Source of the DNA: a virus
Reading direction: 5' to 3' (one strand)
Length of the DNA: 27,501 bases
IMG/VR virus record: IMGVR_UViG_3300033981_000172
Span: 1-27,501 of that record
The first letter of the stretch is position 1. Each line of letters begins with the position of its first letter. Positions 16,001-23,291 of the stretch are shown one piece after another. Under the pieces are notes generated by a model. That model saw nothing but the letters and a program-made list of their open reading frames with translations. It searched no databases and was not told where the DNA came from. The translations under genes were made by a program, and so were the position numbers.

Positions 16001-17179
16001 TATGGAATTGAAACATCAAGCAGAATGGTTTATGACTGGGATACCAATAGTAATACAATTGGAAAAACATTAATTTTAGATGCATCTAAAAAATCTAACT
16101 TTGCAATGGGCGGATACGTTAAAAATTACGAAAAAGGTTCACCTGGAGGAGTAAAAGGACCAGGAACCGCAACATCCGATTCTATCCCAGCCATGCTTTC
16201 AAATGGAGAGTACGTTGTAAAATCATCTTCTGTAAATAAATATGGAATCCCATTCTTTGATGCAGTAAATGCACAAAAGTTTGCAGAGGGAGGTTCGGCT
16301 AGCGCAGTATCCAAAACAGGATTTTCTGGAAAAGGCGGACAGTTAATGGATTGGAAAGCCGCATGGAAAGAAGCCAATAAAAAAGTTATTCAAATTAAAA
16401 TTCCACCAATCACAGCTAATTTTGATACAAACTCTTTTGAATTAAATAAAGAACAAAAATTAGAGCTTGAAGTAATTTCTAAAGATCTGATTAATAATCA
16501 ATTAAAATCAATAATTATTCAAGGTCATACAGACTCAGTAGGAAAAGAAAAAGATAATGACATTCTTTCACAAAATAGAGCAAAGGCTATTGCAGAATAT
16601 TTATCAAAACTAGTTCCTGGCACAAGCTTTGTTCCAGTTGGATATGGCGAATATAAGCCTATTGCTCCAAATACAAATTCTGAAAATATGGCTAAGAATA
16701 GAAGAGCAGAGCTATTCCTACCAGATAAATATAAAACAATTTATCCAGAATATAATCCTAAAAAGCATACAGCAATGATAACTGGAACGGGTAAGTCTGA
16801 TTTTTCAGGAGGATCTTTATCTGGAGGCCAATTATCTTCAAGCATTGATTTTGGTAAACTCTTTAACAAAATTAAATTAGGACTTGGTTTTGCTAATGGC
16901 GGGGCTGTCCAGATACCTAAATTTGAACACGGCATAAATAGTGTACCAGCAAATATGCTTGCACTGCTTCATAAAAACGAGGCGGTTATTCCATCAAACA
17001 TGAATCCATTTAATCCAAACGCTAATAATGCTACAATGGGAACCGTATATAATGTTGGAGACATAACAATGAAGTTTGAAAATGTTCATGAGATGGATGG
17101 CAAAAAATTATTTAAAGAATTTAAAACGCTACTTGCACTCGAAAATACAAAAACTGGACCAAGTAGGGTAATAGCATGA
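10037..17179 (+). CDS. Tail tape measure protein with OmpA-like domain
   Basis: 2380 residues, by far the largest gene, next to the chaperones. Residues ~205-400 are a TP901-type tape measure core ('FREADQELTRLTKVYGGLA', 'AIPKAGPIIKGLGGSVEDLA', 'GINASEGANALKSGLASLIN'). Hydrophobic segments lie at ~535-567 and ~1294-1375 and could enter the host membrane at DNA ejection. A coiled-coil stretch is at ~1684-1740. Four 'PAMLSNGEYVV'-like motifs (near 920, 955, 2045 and 2305) are common in tape measures. Residues ~2117-2230 are an OmpA-like fold: 'FDTNSFELN', 'GHTDSVG' (D2166), 'SQNRAKAIAEYL' (R2181), 'GYGEYKPIAPN', 'NRRAEL'. D2166 and R2181 match the Asp/Arg pair that grips peptidoglycan peptide in OmpA. 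An extra ~290-residue module lies at ~990-1277. AAGGAG lies 14 bases before the ATG; the stop overlaps the next start (ATGA). Confidence 0.95.
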   Translation: MAEEQIVTRIVATSDFSNLIADLGKVSSALTNLQTKLNATNKNLAAQVAVMNRSFADTLRSTGQFSTHFVNLTSDVDKFGSQLDKGQIKLKQFFQVYQGHLKTNGGLIRQLAQQQVQLQNAILQPLGKNAEGLMQYNVHIPTGLDKVKSKTALARQELQIMNRVVQEGANSLINWGKNTQWAGRQLTVGLTVPLAAFGAASAKAFREADQELTRLTKVYGGLAATSASDLGKIRKQVTETASELSKAYGSSFKETIALGADIAATGKQGNELLGSIKETTRLAVLGEVDRQDAMKATLAIQSAFKQNTDELAESINFLNAVENQTSTTLNDLVEAIPKAGPIIKGLGGSVEDLALYLTAMREGGINASEGANALKSGLASLINPTKVAKEMFAGFGISLTDIVQKNAGNTTNTLLALQSALDNLDPLQKQQALEQLFGKFQFARMNALFENLGKQGSQTLQVMDLMKASSQDLANIAGRELSMVTESASGKYRRALEGLKADLAVVGEQFLTINTHLINIVSGILKFIDKLPGPIKTILAFFGGLTAVAGPLIMLTGVLANFFGYVIKGASHFRAMFKGGEGWRLLTPEILAANKAGSLAEQTFYSDAKAADILNQAISRLSASYNKLAADASNAIIQTNPGVSTMGGTNIIAGQRVVNPNHPLVGEVGTRAASHHNPRALMSKGQRDAQTIHSVTPGSIDVNQKIGTVPQIFMAGDLPKIEGLTSSRGASTGIVAGEAAKWHSLMGTLSMMTKREVADLKKEIARTGTFSTEINTTFGQLLPAMTKITTNAASQSALIVQQLQAGKITLDTARAKIIAINSQLEAMMAQTTAQVAADLGRTANLTQVPLINQPIVGPTGKANIKEIFRPNRPASKIIDKIARSLGVRTYGAGYSTETTMPKKFATGGMVVPGPRSDTTDTQFMNLVEGDIVLNRKASDNLMGYNQGGKVVPAMVTPGEIIINNPTPSESEMLLAYNNQFAVGGRVVASKNNYGIPSLVAKYAAASKIFSGFRSPGKEYYRASRGVMDRTGSTTQSFSEPGSLMRFNDYRLTRGSVYKNESNKNYGITPTLPGQTLTHAYSPSFIKRLKKMGYGPDDNIPVDVLKSIGVPVPSGAKYVTLKALSSTWVKTSKRFNEAIKSNLPETNTNGTGWRDNWEPVGPESMQSLLIKLKSMGVMPIEAKRISEYAGTRLNGFVSKHKGPMTESDWGRYVNAAEIGGINDSSKRSHGGSFIRGIRSTQQNRYNKEDSDLLSAMNMGGKVRGYNRGGVVGGRVKRGKNNYGIPSVMGNLGTTAAYIGGSTAGAALGQKAGGNLGSLAGMILVPTILQSIMQKLGQVSAQGTSTAGILGRLGPLLANPYVAAGAAIVGVTAALIKFKKNQEESAKLNRLAFSGGVKPIKDFDSQLKQVTKTIEDTRATAALLHAQMNTAGLSGLTLTIKQFADLREKVKSTYPELVKLFKETPSDKLITVAQGLKAQFVAAGESAAQANAKIAALLAESGKSGFIQIVLGDKGLAGITSAKTAIESMLVAMSKFTDSKDRAAGLLQIFSSMGDYIENATDKSLALKEQYNAIEKSGQGNVKLTQDLIVEISKTSPGLAEILSTSDDVETALSKWRIVLGGVQKDLSGLDKGQLKKLAFAVEEVTNNYNKLLDVTSKKAQENSLTGKMAKDIDAFNKKQATASKTAIQNLETQISLKNKQIEQIKKEGDERKKALRDQQQSEDIKLQIQQEQLNYQTALAKGDMVGAAQAQISIQRLVGAQQLKVAEDAIDKAVQSKIDALQAQIDVLNKKSTAVSNAASTAKPKESPLTGIYQQIQGVYKDRALENITEEEALTQLNDLIKKLERTPGGNKYLKDLGVTESVQNITRDDGQTIVGKINTDSVQGNALLNSLKKGSDVIAGKQLVVLQQILAVLKNEPGKTYTPTQNQTQNAGATTAAGGTYAVGTIKNYTDSASSIKSAALKAFSDSSTGRATVGNRTYRLFKWNDRAYGIETSSRMVYDWDTNSNTIGKTLILDASKKSNFAMGGYVKNYEKGSPGGVKGPGTATSDSIPAMLSNGEYVVKSSSVNKYGIPFFDAVNAQKFAEGGSASAVSKTGFSGKGGQLMDWKAAWKEANKKVIQIKIPPITANFDTNSFELNKEQKLELEVISKDLINNQLKSIIIQGHTDSVGKEKDNDILSQNRAKAIAEYLSKLVPGTSFVPVGYGEYKPIAPNTNSENMAKNRRAELFLPDKYKTIYPEYNPKKHTAMITGTGKSDFSGGSLSGGQLSSSIDFGKLFNKIKLGLGFANGGAVQIPKFEHGINSVPANMLALLHKNEAVIPSNMNPFNPNANNATMGTVYNVGDITMKFENVHEMDGKKLFKEFKTLLALENTKTGPSRVIA
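13003..13884 (+). repeat. 18-base direct repeats bracketing a module in the tape measure gene
   Basis: The same 18 bases (A6 followed by TAATTATGGAAT) occur at 13003-13020 and 13867-13884, 864 bases apart (288 codons, same frame). They encode 'KNNYGIP' both times. A shorter 14-base version is at 13223-13236 ('NKNYGIT'), and a related 'VNKYGIP' is near 16240. The segment between the two long copies has no tape-measure look and may be an inserted module. Confidence 0.6.
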
Positions 17180-17649
17180 GTATAGTATCAATGCCAAGAG
17201 GATCCATACTACAGATACAGGCATATGACTTATCTTTAAATGGTGGAAGCGGAACCCTTAAATACAACAAGGTAACAGAGCATAATAGATCTGCATTTGA
17301 TATTAGTACCGAAAGAATTGAAAAAAGTACAAGAATGGCCAATGGTCTATTAAGAAAATTCTTTATTGCAGATAAGAAAACATTTTCTTTATCATGGGAT
17401 ATGCTACCATCATATAGAACTTTAACTGTAGATGGAGCTTGGGGAGCAGAAGATTTAAGATCATTTTATAATAGTGCAGAAGGACAATCTTCTTTTAATA
17501 TAAGAGTTAATTTAGCAAAAAATGGTTCAAATCAAGAATCTTCTGGTTACGAAGAATATACAGTTGTATTTGGAGACTGTAATTTTTCTGTATTAAAAAG
17601 AGGACTTCAACCATTTTGGAGTGTGTCGTTAACCCTGGTAGAGGTTTAA
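17176..17649 (+). CDS. Distal tail-like minor tail protein
   Basis: 157 residues. The ATG overlaps the tape measure stop (ATGA). The sequence is beta-rich: 'ILQIQAYDLSLNGGSGTLKY', 'IEKSTRMANGLLRKFFIADK', 'FSLSWDMLPSYRTLTVDGAW', then a closing 'YTVVFGDCNFSVLKRGLQPF' and 'WSVSLTLVEV'. The single domain with a tube-like end, directly after the tape measure, fits a Dit-like or tube-completing ring at the tail tip. All nine Arg codons are AGA. I cannot name a family with certainty; the tail-tip role rests on gene order and strand pattern. Confidence 0.7.
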   Translation: MSIVSMPRGSILQIQAYDLSLNGGSGTLKYNKVTEHNRSAFDISTERIEKSTRMANGLLRKFFIADKKTFSLSWDMLPSYRTLTVDGAWGAEDLRSFYNSAEGQSSFNIRVNLAKNGSNQESSGYEEYTVVFGDCNFSVLKRGLQPFWSVSLTLVEV

Positions 17650-19683
17650 ATGATAGCAGGATCAGCAAATTTAAAAACTTTATTATACAATAGCACAAAT
17701 ATTAAAATTGGTTCTGGATGCTATATTGAATATAATATGAACACAATGTTAGATGGAGTTTCTGCCTCTAATAATATAGCAGACACATCTTATACTTCAC
17801 AAATTGTAGATGCAATTGGTCAATCTGCTTGGCCAAGCAGTAGGCCAAATCCATATAAAAAATTATTTCCTGTAGACTCAATTATTAAACCGTTCAGACC
17901 AGTAGCATCTGGAATTAAATATTTTATTTTAGAAAAACCAGTTGCAAACGGTGGACCAACAGAAATACAAAAAAATACTTTTTCAAACTATAGATCTGTA
18001 TCGTATCCAGAAAATCAACCTAGAATATATTATCCAGGGGAAAGCACATATTATAAATATTGGGTAACACCTAAAGATACTGGTGTAAATATTACTATTA
18101 ATTATTTAACTAATCTTACTCAATATGCACTAACAAATAAAATAGTTTTAAAATTTGAAAGCACGCACAGTCTTCCATCTACATACACAATTAAAATAGT
18201 TAAATCAAACAATACAGAAGAAACTATTGCCAATGCATTAACAACACCAACAAATGGATTAGTTGAGTTGTATTATAATGGAACATCATGGTCAACAGTG
18301 GAATCAAATTTATTTGCAACACCAGTAACAATTAAATCAATAATAGTTACAACACCAAGTGCTGGGTCTAACAGAATAATTGGAGTAACTGAAGTGTCTG
18401 CTAGGTGGATAAAAGATATTTCAACAGACGTGGTATCATTTGAAATAAGCAAAGAGTCATCTTCTAGCTCAGAAGACTTGTTGCCAGTAGGAAAGGTAAC
18501 AGCAAATAGCATTAACTTAGAATTAAATAAATATAATCAAACCAGACTTGATTATGTTTCATACAATAGAGCATCTTCTTTAGACTCATCTTTAACCTAT
18601 ATGGTAAAAAATGCAAAACTAATACCATTTTTTAAAATATATCATGAAAATGGATCAGTAACAGAAGGCTCAGAAAAGTATGATCAAATTAATCAAGGAG
18701 ATTTTTATATAAATGAATTTAACATCTCTAGCCAAGGAGAAGTATCACTAACAGCCCTAGATTCAGCAAAATATTTAATGGAAGTTATATGCCCAGACAT
18801 ACTGTGTGAGTCTTATCCAGTTACTGCAATTATTAGAAGATTGTTAGATTCAGTTGGATATACTAATTATAAATTTAATTTGTCTACTGGAGCAGACTCT
18901 TCCGTACCATTAATTAATTATTTTTGGACAGATGGTTCAAAAACAGTATGGGAATACATACAAGAACTATGTAGAGATATTCAAATGAATGCTATTGTAG
19001 ATGAAAATGATGTGTTGCAATTTTATAGTAGAAACTATATGTATTCACGAACAACAAAAGATTGGAATTTTTATCAAGAAAAAGAAGGAAGTGCTTTACC
19101 AAACATTATTGATTTTTATAAAAAGGAAATGCCATCTGCTAATCAAGTTAAAATAAGATGGAGTACTCCAACAACTAGTGAGTATTTACAATCATCAGAT
19201 CCTTTATGGCAATCCTCAGAGTCATTTATAATTGCTGGCGGACTTACAGAGTCACTAAATGCTTCTGGTAATAGCAATATTGCAATTGATTTATCTGGAC
19301 CTAGTGTATATAATAAATTAATATCTGGATTTAATTTTGAAGGATATTTTTTAGTAGACTCAGAAATTATTGAATATGATGCAATGGGGTATCAGTACAT
19401 ACCATCAGAAACAACAAACACCACGGTTACAGATGCAATTAACGGCACTGTTTTAAATAATGGAACAAACCCTGTAAACATATGGGTAGAATCGGCATCT
19501 GATTTAAGTAAATATACTGCTTTATCAAAACCACCTACAGGCACAACTATTCAAATAAATATAAAACCAAATGGTAGATATAGAATTAAAACAAGAGGCG
19601 CTTTAGGAACTACTGCTGCTGCACATAATTATAGTGGCGCACCATCTTCAAGTTATTCATGGACAGGAGTTTTAGTAGGATGA
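17650..19683 (+). CDS. Tail hub / baseplate hub protein, first part
   Basis: 677 residues. The ATG follows the previous stop directly, with a weak GAGG ribosome site. Residues ~1-200 include an inserted beta domain of carbohydrate-module appearance. From ~255 ('VVSFEISKESSSSS', 'NRASSLDSSLTYMVKNAKLI') through 'FNISSQGEVSLTALDSAKYL', 'ESYPVTAIIRRLLDSVGYTN' and 'TVWEYIQELCRDIQMNAIVD' followed by 'ENDVLQFYSRNYMY' it follows the pattern of gp27-like hub proteins of siphovirus tail tips. The end has 'DSEIIEYDAMGYQYIPSE' and 'GRYRIKTRGALGTTAAAHN', also typical of hub proteins. The hub plugs the tube and carries the fibres. The final hub strands seem to be in the next gene, suggesting a two-chain hub. 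Confidence 0.78.
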   Translation: MIAGSANLKTLLYNSTNIKIGSGCYIEYNMNTMLDGVSASNNIADTSYTSQIVDAIGQSAWPSSRPNPYKKLFPVDSIIKPFRPVASGIKYFILEKPVANGGPTEIQKNTFSNYRSVSYPENQPRIYYPGESTYYKYWVTPKDTGVNITINYLTNLTQYALTNKIVLKFESTHSLPSTYTIKIVKSNNTEETIANALTTPTNGLVELYYNGTSWSTVESNLFATPVTIKSIIVTTPSAGSNRIIGVTEVSARWIKDISTDVVSFEISKESSSSSEDLLPVGKVTANSINLELNKYNQTRLDYVSYNRASSLDSSLTYMVKNAKLIPFFKIYHENGSVTEGSEKYDQINQGDFYINEFNISSQGEVSLTALDSAKYLMEVICPDILCESYPVTAIIRRLLDSVGYTNYKFNLSTGADSSVPLINYFWTDGSKTVWEYIQELCRDIQMNAIVDENDVLQFYSRNYMYSRTTKDWNFYQEKEGSALPNIIDFYKKEMPSANQVKIRWSTPTTSEYLQSSDPLWQSSESFIIAGGLTESLNASGNSNIAIDLSGPSVYNKLISGFNFEGYFLVDSEIIEYDAMGYQYIPSETTNTTVTDAINGTVLNNGTNPVNIWVESASDLSKYTALSKPPTGTTIQINIKPNGRYRIKTRGALGTTAAAHNYSGAPSSSYSWTGVLVG

Positions 19684-21335
19684 GCACCTATACAGCAATT
19701 ATTGATTTAGTTGTAGAGGCTTCTCAAACTGGAGCCACTATCAATGCAGCAACATACCCAGGATTATCTAATCCTACAAATTATAATGTTATTATAAATA
19801 AAATAACAGATCAAGGTCAAGAAGAGGTACAAAATTTTAATGTATCTTCACAACCAATTACTGTAAGCAATTTAATAGCTGGAACTTCATATGAGGCTGT
19901 TGTTATTCCATCCTTAAACGGTGTATTTGATCCACGGGGTCGTTGGACAAAGAAATTTAGTACTACATCTAGTTATGGGGGACAAACAGTTTCTTCAACA
20001 AGGCAAGATTTTAAAGTTAGCAAATCTTATTTACAATTAGCAGTAACTGCAGCCCAATATAAAAATAAACAGTCTGCTGTTTTTTATAGAAATTTTGATT
20101 CATTAACAATTCCAACCACGTCAGCAGTTTCAACAACTAACGGAAATTCATATAATGCTGGGTATTTTTCTTTTGGAACAAGTCTAATAATGAAAGATAC
20201 TTTAGAAAATACATTACATGCTGGAGGACTAGGATTCTTTTTAAATGAATCAGCAACAAGTGGCTATTATATAATTATGGAATCAACTTCCTCGTCTGCT
20301 GCAATTTTAGATAAAAAATCTGTAAGAATTGAAAAGTGGATAGGAAGTAACAAAATACCATTAAAAGAAGTAGGAACAAGAACTGAATCTACCATAGAAG
20401 GAATATTTGGCGGAAGAACATATAATGTTGATATTAAGGTTAAAATACAAAATCAATCTGTTACTATTACAGCATTCATAAATGGATACGGCATTACAGT
20501 AACTGATACAACATATAAAATAAATAATAAGGTAGAAGCAAAATCCACAATTTTACCTCCTACTAAAAAAATGTCATTAGTTTGCACTAGAGGTGAAGTT
20601 GCCTTTGACTATGCATATGCCAATACCCTAACGCCATTTCAGTATAACGACAGGCTTTCAGAATTAAATATATATCAAGGTCAATTCAATAACGATTTAA
20701 TAAATGCATCATATGGCGATTTAATTTATATGAGTAACTATCAAGCTGACGAGATAGCAGCAAATAACAAAAAGGCAGTAGCCGTAGACGAATTTGGAAC
20801 AGTGGTAAGAGAAATTATTAAAAGAGACGTATCCTTTAATAAAAGGCCAGCTTATCCAACAATGTGGAGTACTGGAATAAATCCTTTTGCAAAAATACTT
20901 GGCAAAAAGATTTCTAATTTTGGGTCACAAATATTTGTTATGAATAATACTTCACAAACAATTCCGCTATCAAATGGAGCAGAAGCATCATTTCTTTTAT
21001 TAGGAAACAGCTTAGGTAGTTCAGGAGATTTAGAGTATGTCACAGATGAGTTAAATGATTATGTAACAAAAGAACCAGCAGTATTTATTTCTAGTTGGTT
21101 GCAAAACGAATCAGATGTAAAATCTCTTGCTAATTGGATTAAATCAAATGTTATAAATAAAGGAAGAATTGTCAATATGACAATCTTTGGAAACCCTCTA
21201 GTTTCAGTCGGAGATATAGTCTCAATTAAAAATACATACCAAGGACTTGCTGGAACAGAGAATTTTATTGTTACAGAAGTAAAACATTCATTTTCTGAAG
21301 GATTGGAGACATCAATTACCTGTAGAACTTTATAG
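19680..21335 (+). CDS. Tail hub-associated protein, second part, with FN3- and ConA-like domains
   Basis: 551 residues from the ATG at 19680, which overlaps the previous stop (ATGA) and has AGGAG (19665-19669) ten bases before it; an ATG at 19659 has no such site. Residues ~1-85 resemble an FN3 domain ('PTNYNVIINKITDQGQEEVQ', 'ISNLIAGTSYEAVV'-like). Residues ~110-325 look like a concanavalin-A type sandwich ('GGLGFFLNESATSGYYIIME', 'RTYNVDIKVKIQNQSVTITA', 'TKKMSLVCTRGEVAFDYAYA'). The C-terminus, 'DVKSLANWIKSNVINKGRIV' to 'FGNPLVSVGDIVSIKNTY' and 'TENFIVTEVKHSFSEGLETS', is the closing piece usually found at the end of gp27-like hubs. The two proteins probably form one hub complex at the tail tip. 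Confidence 0.75.
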   Translation: MSTYTAIIDLVVEASQTGATINAATYPGLSNPTNYNVIINKITDQGQEEVQNFNVSSQPITVSNLIAGTSYEAVVIPSLNGVFDPRGRWTKKFSTTSSYGGQTVSSTRQDFKVSKSYLQLAVTAAQYKNKQSAVFYRNFDSLTIPTTSAVSTTNGNSYNAGYFSFGTSLIMKDTLENTLHAGGLGFFLNESATSGYYIIMESTSSSAAILDKKSVRIEKWIGSNKIPLKEVGTRTESTIEGIFGGRTYNVDIKVKIQNQSVTITAFINGYGITVTDTTYKINNKVEAKSTILPPTKKMSLVCTRGEVAFDYAYANTLTPFQYNDRLSELNIYQGQFNNDLINASYGDLIYMSNYQADEIAANNKKAVAVDEFGTVVREIIKRDVSFNKRPAYPTMWSTGINPFAKILGKKISNFGSQIFVMNNTSQTIPLSNGAEASFLLLGNSLGSSGDLEYVTDELNDYVTKEPAVFISSWLQNESDVKSLANWIKSNVINKGRIVNMTIFGNPLVSVGDIVSIKNTYQGLAGTENFIVTEVKHSFSEGLETSITCRTL

Positions 21336-21343
21336 TTTTAAAA

Positions 21344-21352
21344 TGGTATAAT
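21344..21352 (+). promoter_or_regulatory. Extended -10 promoter, TGgTATAAT, leaderless arrangement
   Basis: Perfect TATAAT (21347-21352) with TG at 21344-21345, in the 25-base gap before the ATG at 21361. A transcript beginning about seven bases after the -10 would start on or one base before that ATG. No Shine-Dalgarno sequence is present. The fibre cluster may thus be expressed from its own leaderless mRNA. Confidence 0.6.
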
Positions 21353-21360
21353 AAAAAGAT

Positions 21361-22155
21361 ATGAATACTCCAAATAAAAGACTAAGTGTAAGTGACCTTA
21401 ATAGAGGTCAAGTCTTTGTTCTTACCGATTCCAGCCCAGAAACAGTACTAGCATTTCCAGGCACATATTTAATATTAAAGGGAAGCGGAATAGATTACTC
21501 TAAATATTTAACCGCAAACTTGTATTCATCTGGGGCATCAGGCTATGTAAACAAAGATGGTGACACATTAACGGACACTCCAACACTAGAAGATCTATTG
21601 GATATACCAGAGCTTTCAGATATAGAAAGTATAACTTATGAACCATATTATGACATTGCAACAAAAGTTCAAAAGGTTAGAGCTATATTAAGAGTTAGAA
21701 ATTCAAGCCAAAATAAAACTAATGTAGATGGGGTAGATGTTAGAATATCAAATCCTACTACAATTGTTCAAGTTGCAAGCAAATCATCTTTATCTGTTCC
21801 ATTTGTTACTCCAACCCCCAGTGTGCCTTCTGTATACTTTAAAAGAGATGGGACAAGAATTTCTTGGGGATGGGACAATGTTTCTGGACTTGGATCATAT
21901 TCAAGTGTAAGATATGATTGGATAATAAGTTCATCAAGTGGATCATCCGCCACTGCTTTAAACAGTGGATCAAAAACTTACTCTACAACAAATTCAAATA
22001 ATATTGGAAGTAGCAATGTTATAAAAACTTATAGAGTAGACTCACGAGACGGAGACACATTAGCAACATCTTCATCTAGATGGCTCAGAGTAAAAGCTGT
22101 AGTAACAGGAACAAACGGAACGGAATATTCCTCTGCATATTCCACACCAATTTAG
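21361..22155 (+). CDS. Tail fibre/tip protein with C-terminal FN3-like domain
   Basis: 264 residues, no signal peptide. The N-terminal ~60 residues ('KRLSVSDLNRGQVFVLTDSS', 'FPGTYLILKGSGIDYSKYLT') are unlike known families to me. The middle contains 'DTLTDTPTLEDLLDIPEL', a short acidic helix, and a beta stretch 'VQKVRAILRVRN'. The last ~90 residues ('VPSVYFKRDGTRISWGWDNV', 'SVRYDWIISSSSGSS', 'RWLRVKAVVTGTNGTEYSS') have the strand spacing of an FN3/Ig sandwich. The gene starts the fibre cluster behind its own promoter. The next gene's ribosome site AGGAG overlaps its stop region. It is probably a virion surface or fibre-base protein. Confidence 0.65.
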   Translation: MNTPNKRLSVSDLNRGQVFVLTDSSPETVLAFPGTYLILKGSGIDYSKYLTANLYSSGASGYVNKDGDTLTDTPTLEDLLDIPELSDIESITYEPYYDIATKVQKVRAILRVRNSSQNKTNVDGVDVRISNPTTIVQVASKSSLSVPFVTPTPSVPSVYFKRDGTRISWGWDNVSGLGSYSSVRYDWIISSSSGSSATALNSGSKTYSTTNSNNIGSSNVIKTYRVDSRDGDTLATSSSRWLRVKAVVTGTNGTEYSSAYSTPI

Positions 22156-22162
22156 GAGAAAA

Positions 22163-23290
22163 ATGATTAAAGGAACATATATATACTATCAAGACGGAAA
22201 AGAAATTGCCCGTTCTTCAAATGTTATTACAAAATTTGGTAAAAGATTTTTAACAAATACAATTGCTGGTAATGTATCTAATTTAAAAAAAGATATAGCG
22301 GTAGGAATTGATTACATATCTGCCACAGAAAATGACACCAAACTTGGATTTGAATTCTACAGAGTACCAGTATTTTTTGGATCATCTGACATACAGACAG
22401 TAGAAGGAGCATCTACATATTCTGCAATTTTTAAAACATCTATACCACAAGATGTAGAGGGACATATTAATGAAATAGGTTTATATCCATCAACTCGTTC
22501 TTCTATAAATAATTTTGATAGTAAATTTTTAACAGATTTTTCTAGCTATTTAGATTGGACTGACGAGGATTTATTTAAAGCAGATTTTTCTACTGACAAT
22601 CCAAGAATAGGAAATAACTTAGTAGTAATGCAGTCAGACGGATCAGCATCAAATGAATATTTTTATAACATTTCACCAATTGATTTATCTGGGTATAGTA
22701 CAAATGATACTTTAAGATTAGCATACAACAAATTAGATGCGAATTTAAGTTCTATTAAGATTAGACTTTATAGTTCTCCTACTCAGTATTTTCAGTATCA
22801 AATAAGCGCACCATCTAGCTTAGGACATACTATTACAAGCGACATCCCAATGTCTTTAATTTTTTCTGGAGCAAGCGTGTCGGCACCAGACAAATCATCT
22901 ATTAATAAAATTGGAATTACAATAACCCCATCTGGAAGTTCTACTACATATGTTGGCTTTGATGGATTAAGAATTAACGATGAAGATACTTTTGATCCAT
23001 TCTTTGGATTAATTAGTAGATCTGTTGTTATTAATTCAACATCAATATCTGGAACATCTGGACAAAATACTATAACGGTTGGATCAATAAATAATTTATT
23101 TGTAGGACAACCAGTTTCTGGAACTGGAATAGCGTCTGGCGCATTAATTTCAAGTATATTAAATAACACGGTAACTCTTTCAAAAAATAATACTGCAACA
23201 GTATCTGGTAGTGGATCTTTTTATGGAATTAAAAAAATTGCTGGTAGATCCTTGGATATAGAATATAAACTAGACCTAGACTGGAACTAA
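22163..23290 (+). CDS. Tail fibre protein with carbohydrate-binding type domains
   Basis: 375 residues; AGGAG (22154-22158) precedes the ATG by four bases. Residues ~1-115 ('NVITKFGKRFLTNTIAGNV', 'FYRVPVFFGSSDIQ', 'DVEGHINEIGLYPS') look like a virion-attachment domain of phage fibres, where 'g.I.EiGLy' is common. Residues ~125-275 are a beta-sandwich of CBM-like pattern ('FYNISPIDLSGYSTNDTLRL', 'LSSIKIRLYSSPTQYFQYQI', 'SSTTYVGFDGLRINDEDTF'). Residues ~290-350 hold 'NTITVGSINNLFVGQPVSGT' and 'GIASGALISSILNNTVTLSK', a Gly/Ser beta motif seen in many phage fibres and marine adhesins. It likely recognises a host surface glycan. The stop is one base before the next ATG. Confidence 0.72.
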   Translation: MIKGTYIYYQDGKEIARSSNVITKFGKRFLTNTIAGNVSNLKKDIAVGIDYISATENDTKLGFEFYRVPVFFGSSDIQTVEGASTYSAIFKTSIPQDVEGHINEIGLYPSTRSSINNFDSKFLTDFSSYLDWTDEDLFKADFSTDNPRIGNNLVVMQSDGSASNEYFYNISPIDLSGYSTNDTLRLAYNKLDANLSSIKIRLYSSPTQYFQYQISAPSSLGHTITSDIPMSLIFSGASVSAPDKSSINKIGITITPSGSSTTYVGFDGLRINDEDTFDPFFGLISRSVVINSTSISGTSGQNTITVGSINNLFVGQPVSGTGIASGALISSILNNTVTLSKNNTATVSGSGSFYGIKKIAGRSLDIEYKLDLDWN

Positions 23291-23291
23291 A

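Noticed and set aside
19659-19679. ATG at 19659 as start of the second hub gene
   Set aside because: It has no Shine-Dalgarno sequence. The ATG at 19680 has AGGAG ten bases upstream and overlaps the previous stop as ATGA.
19659-19683. Possible -1 frameshift between the two hub genes
   Set aside because: The overlap contains no X-XXY-YYZ heptamer in the right phase, and a good ribosome site plus ATGA explains expression.
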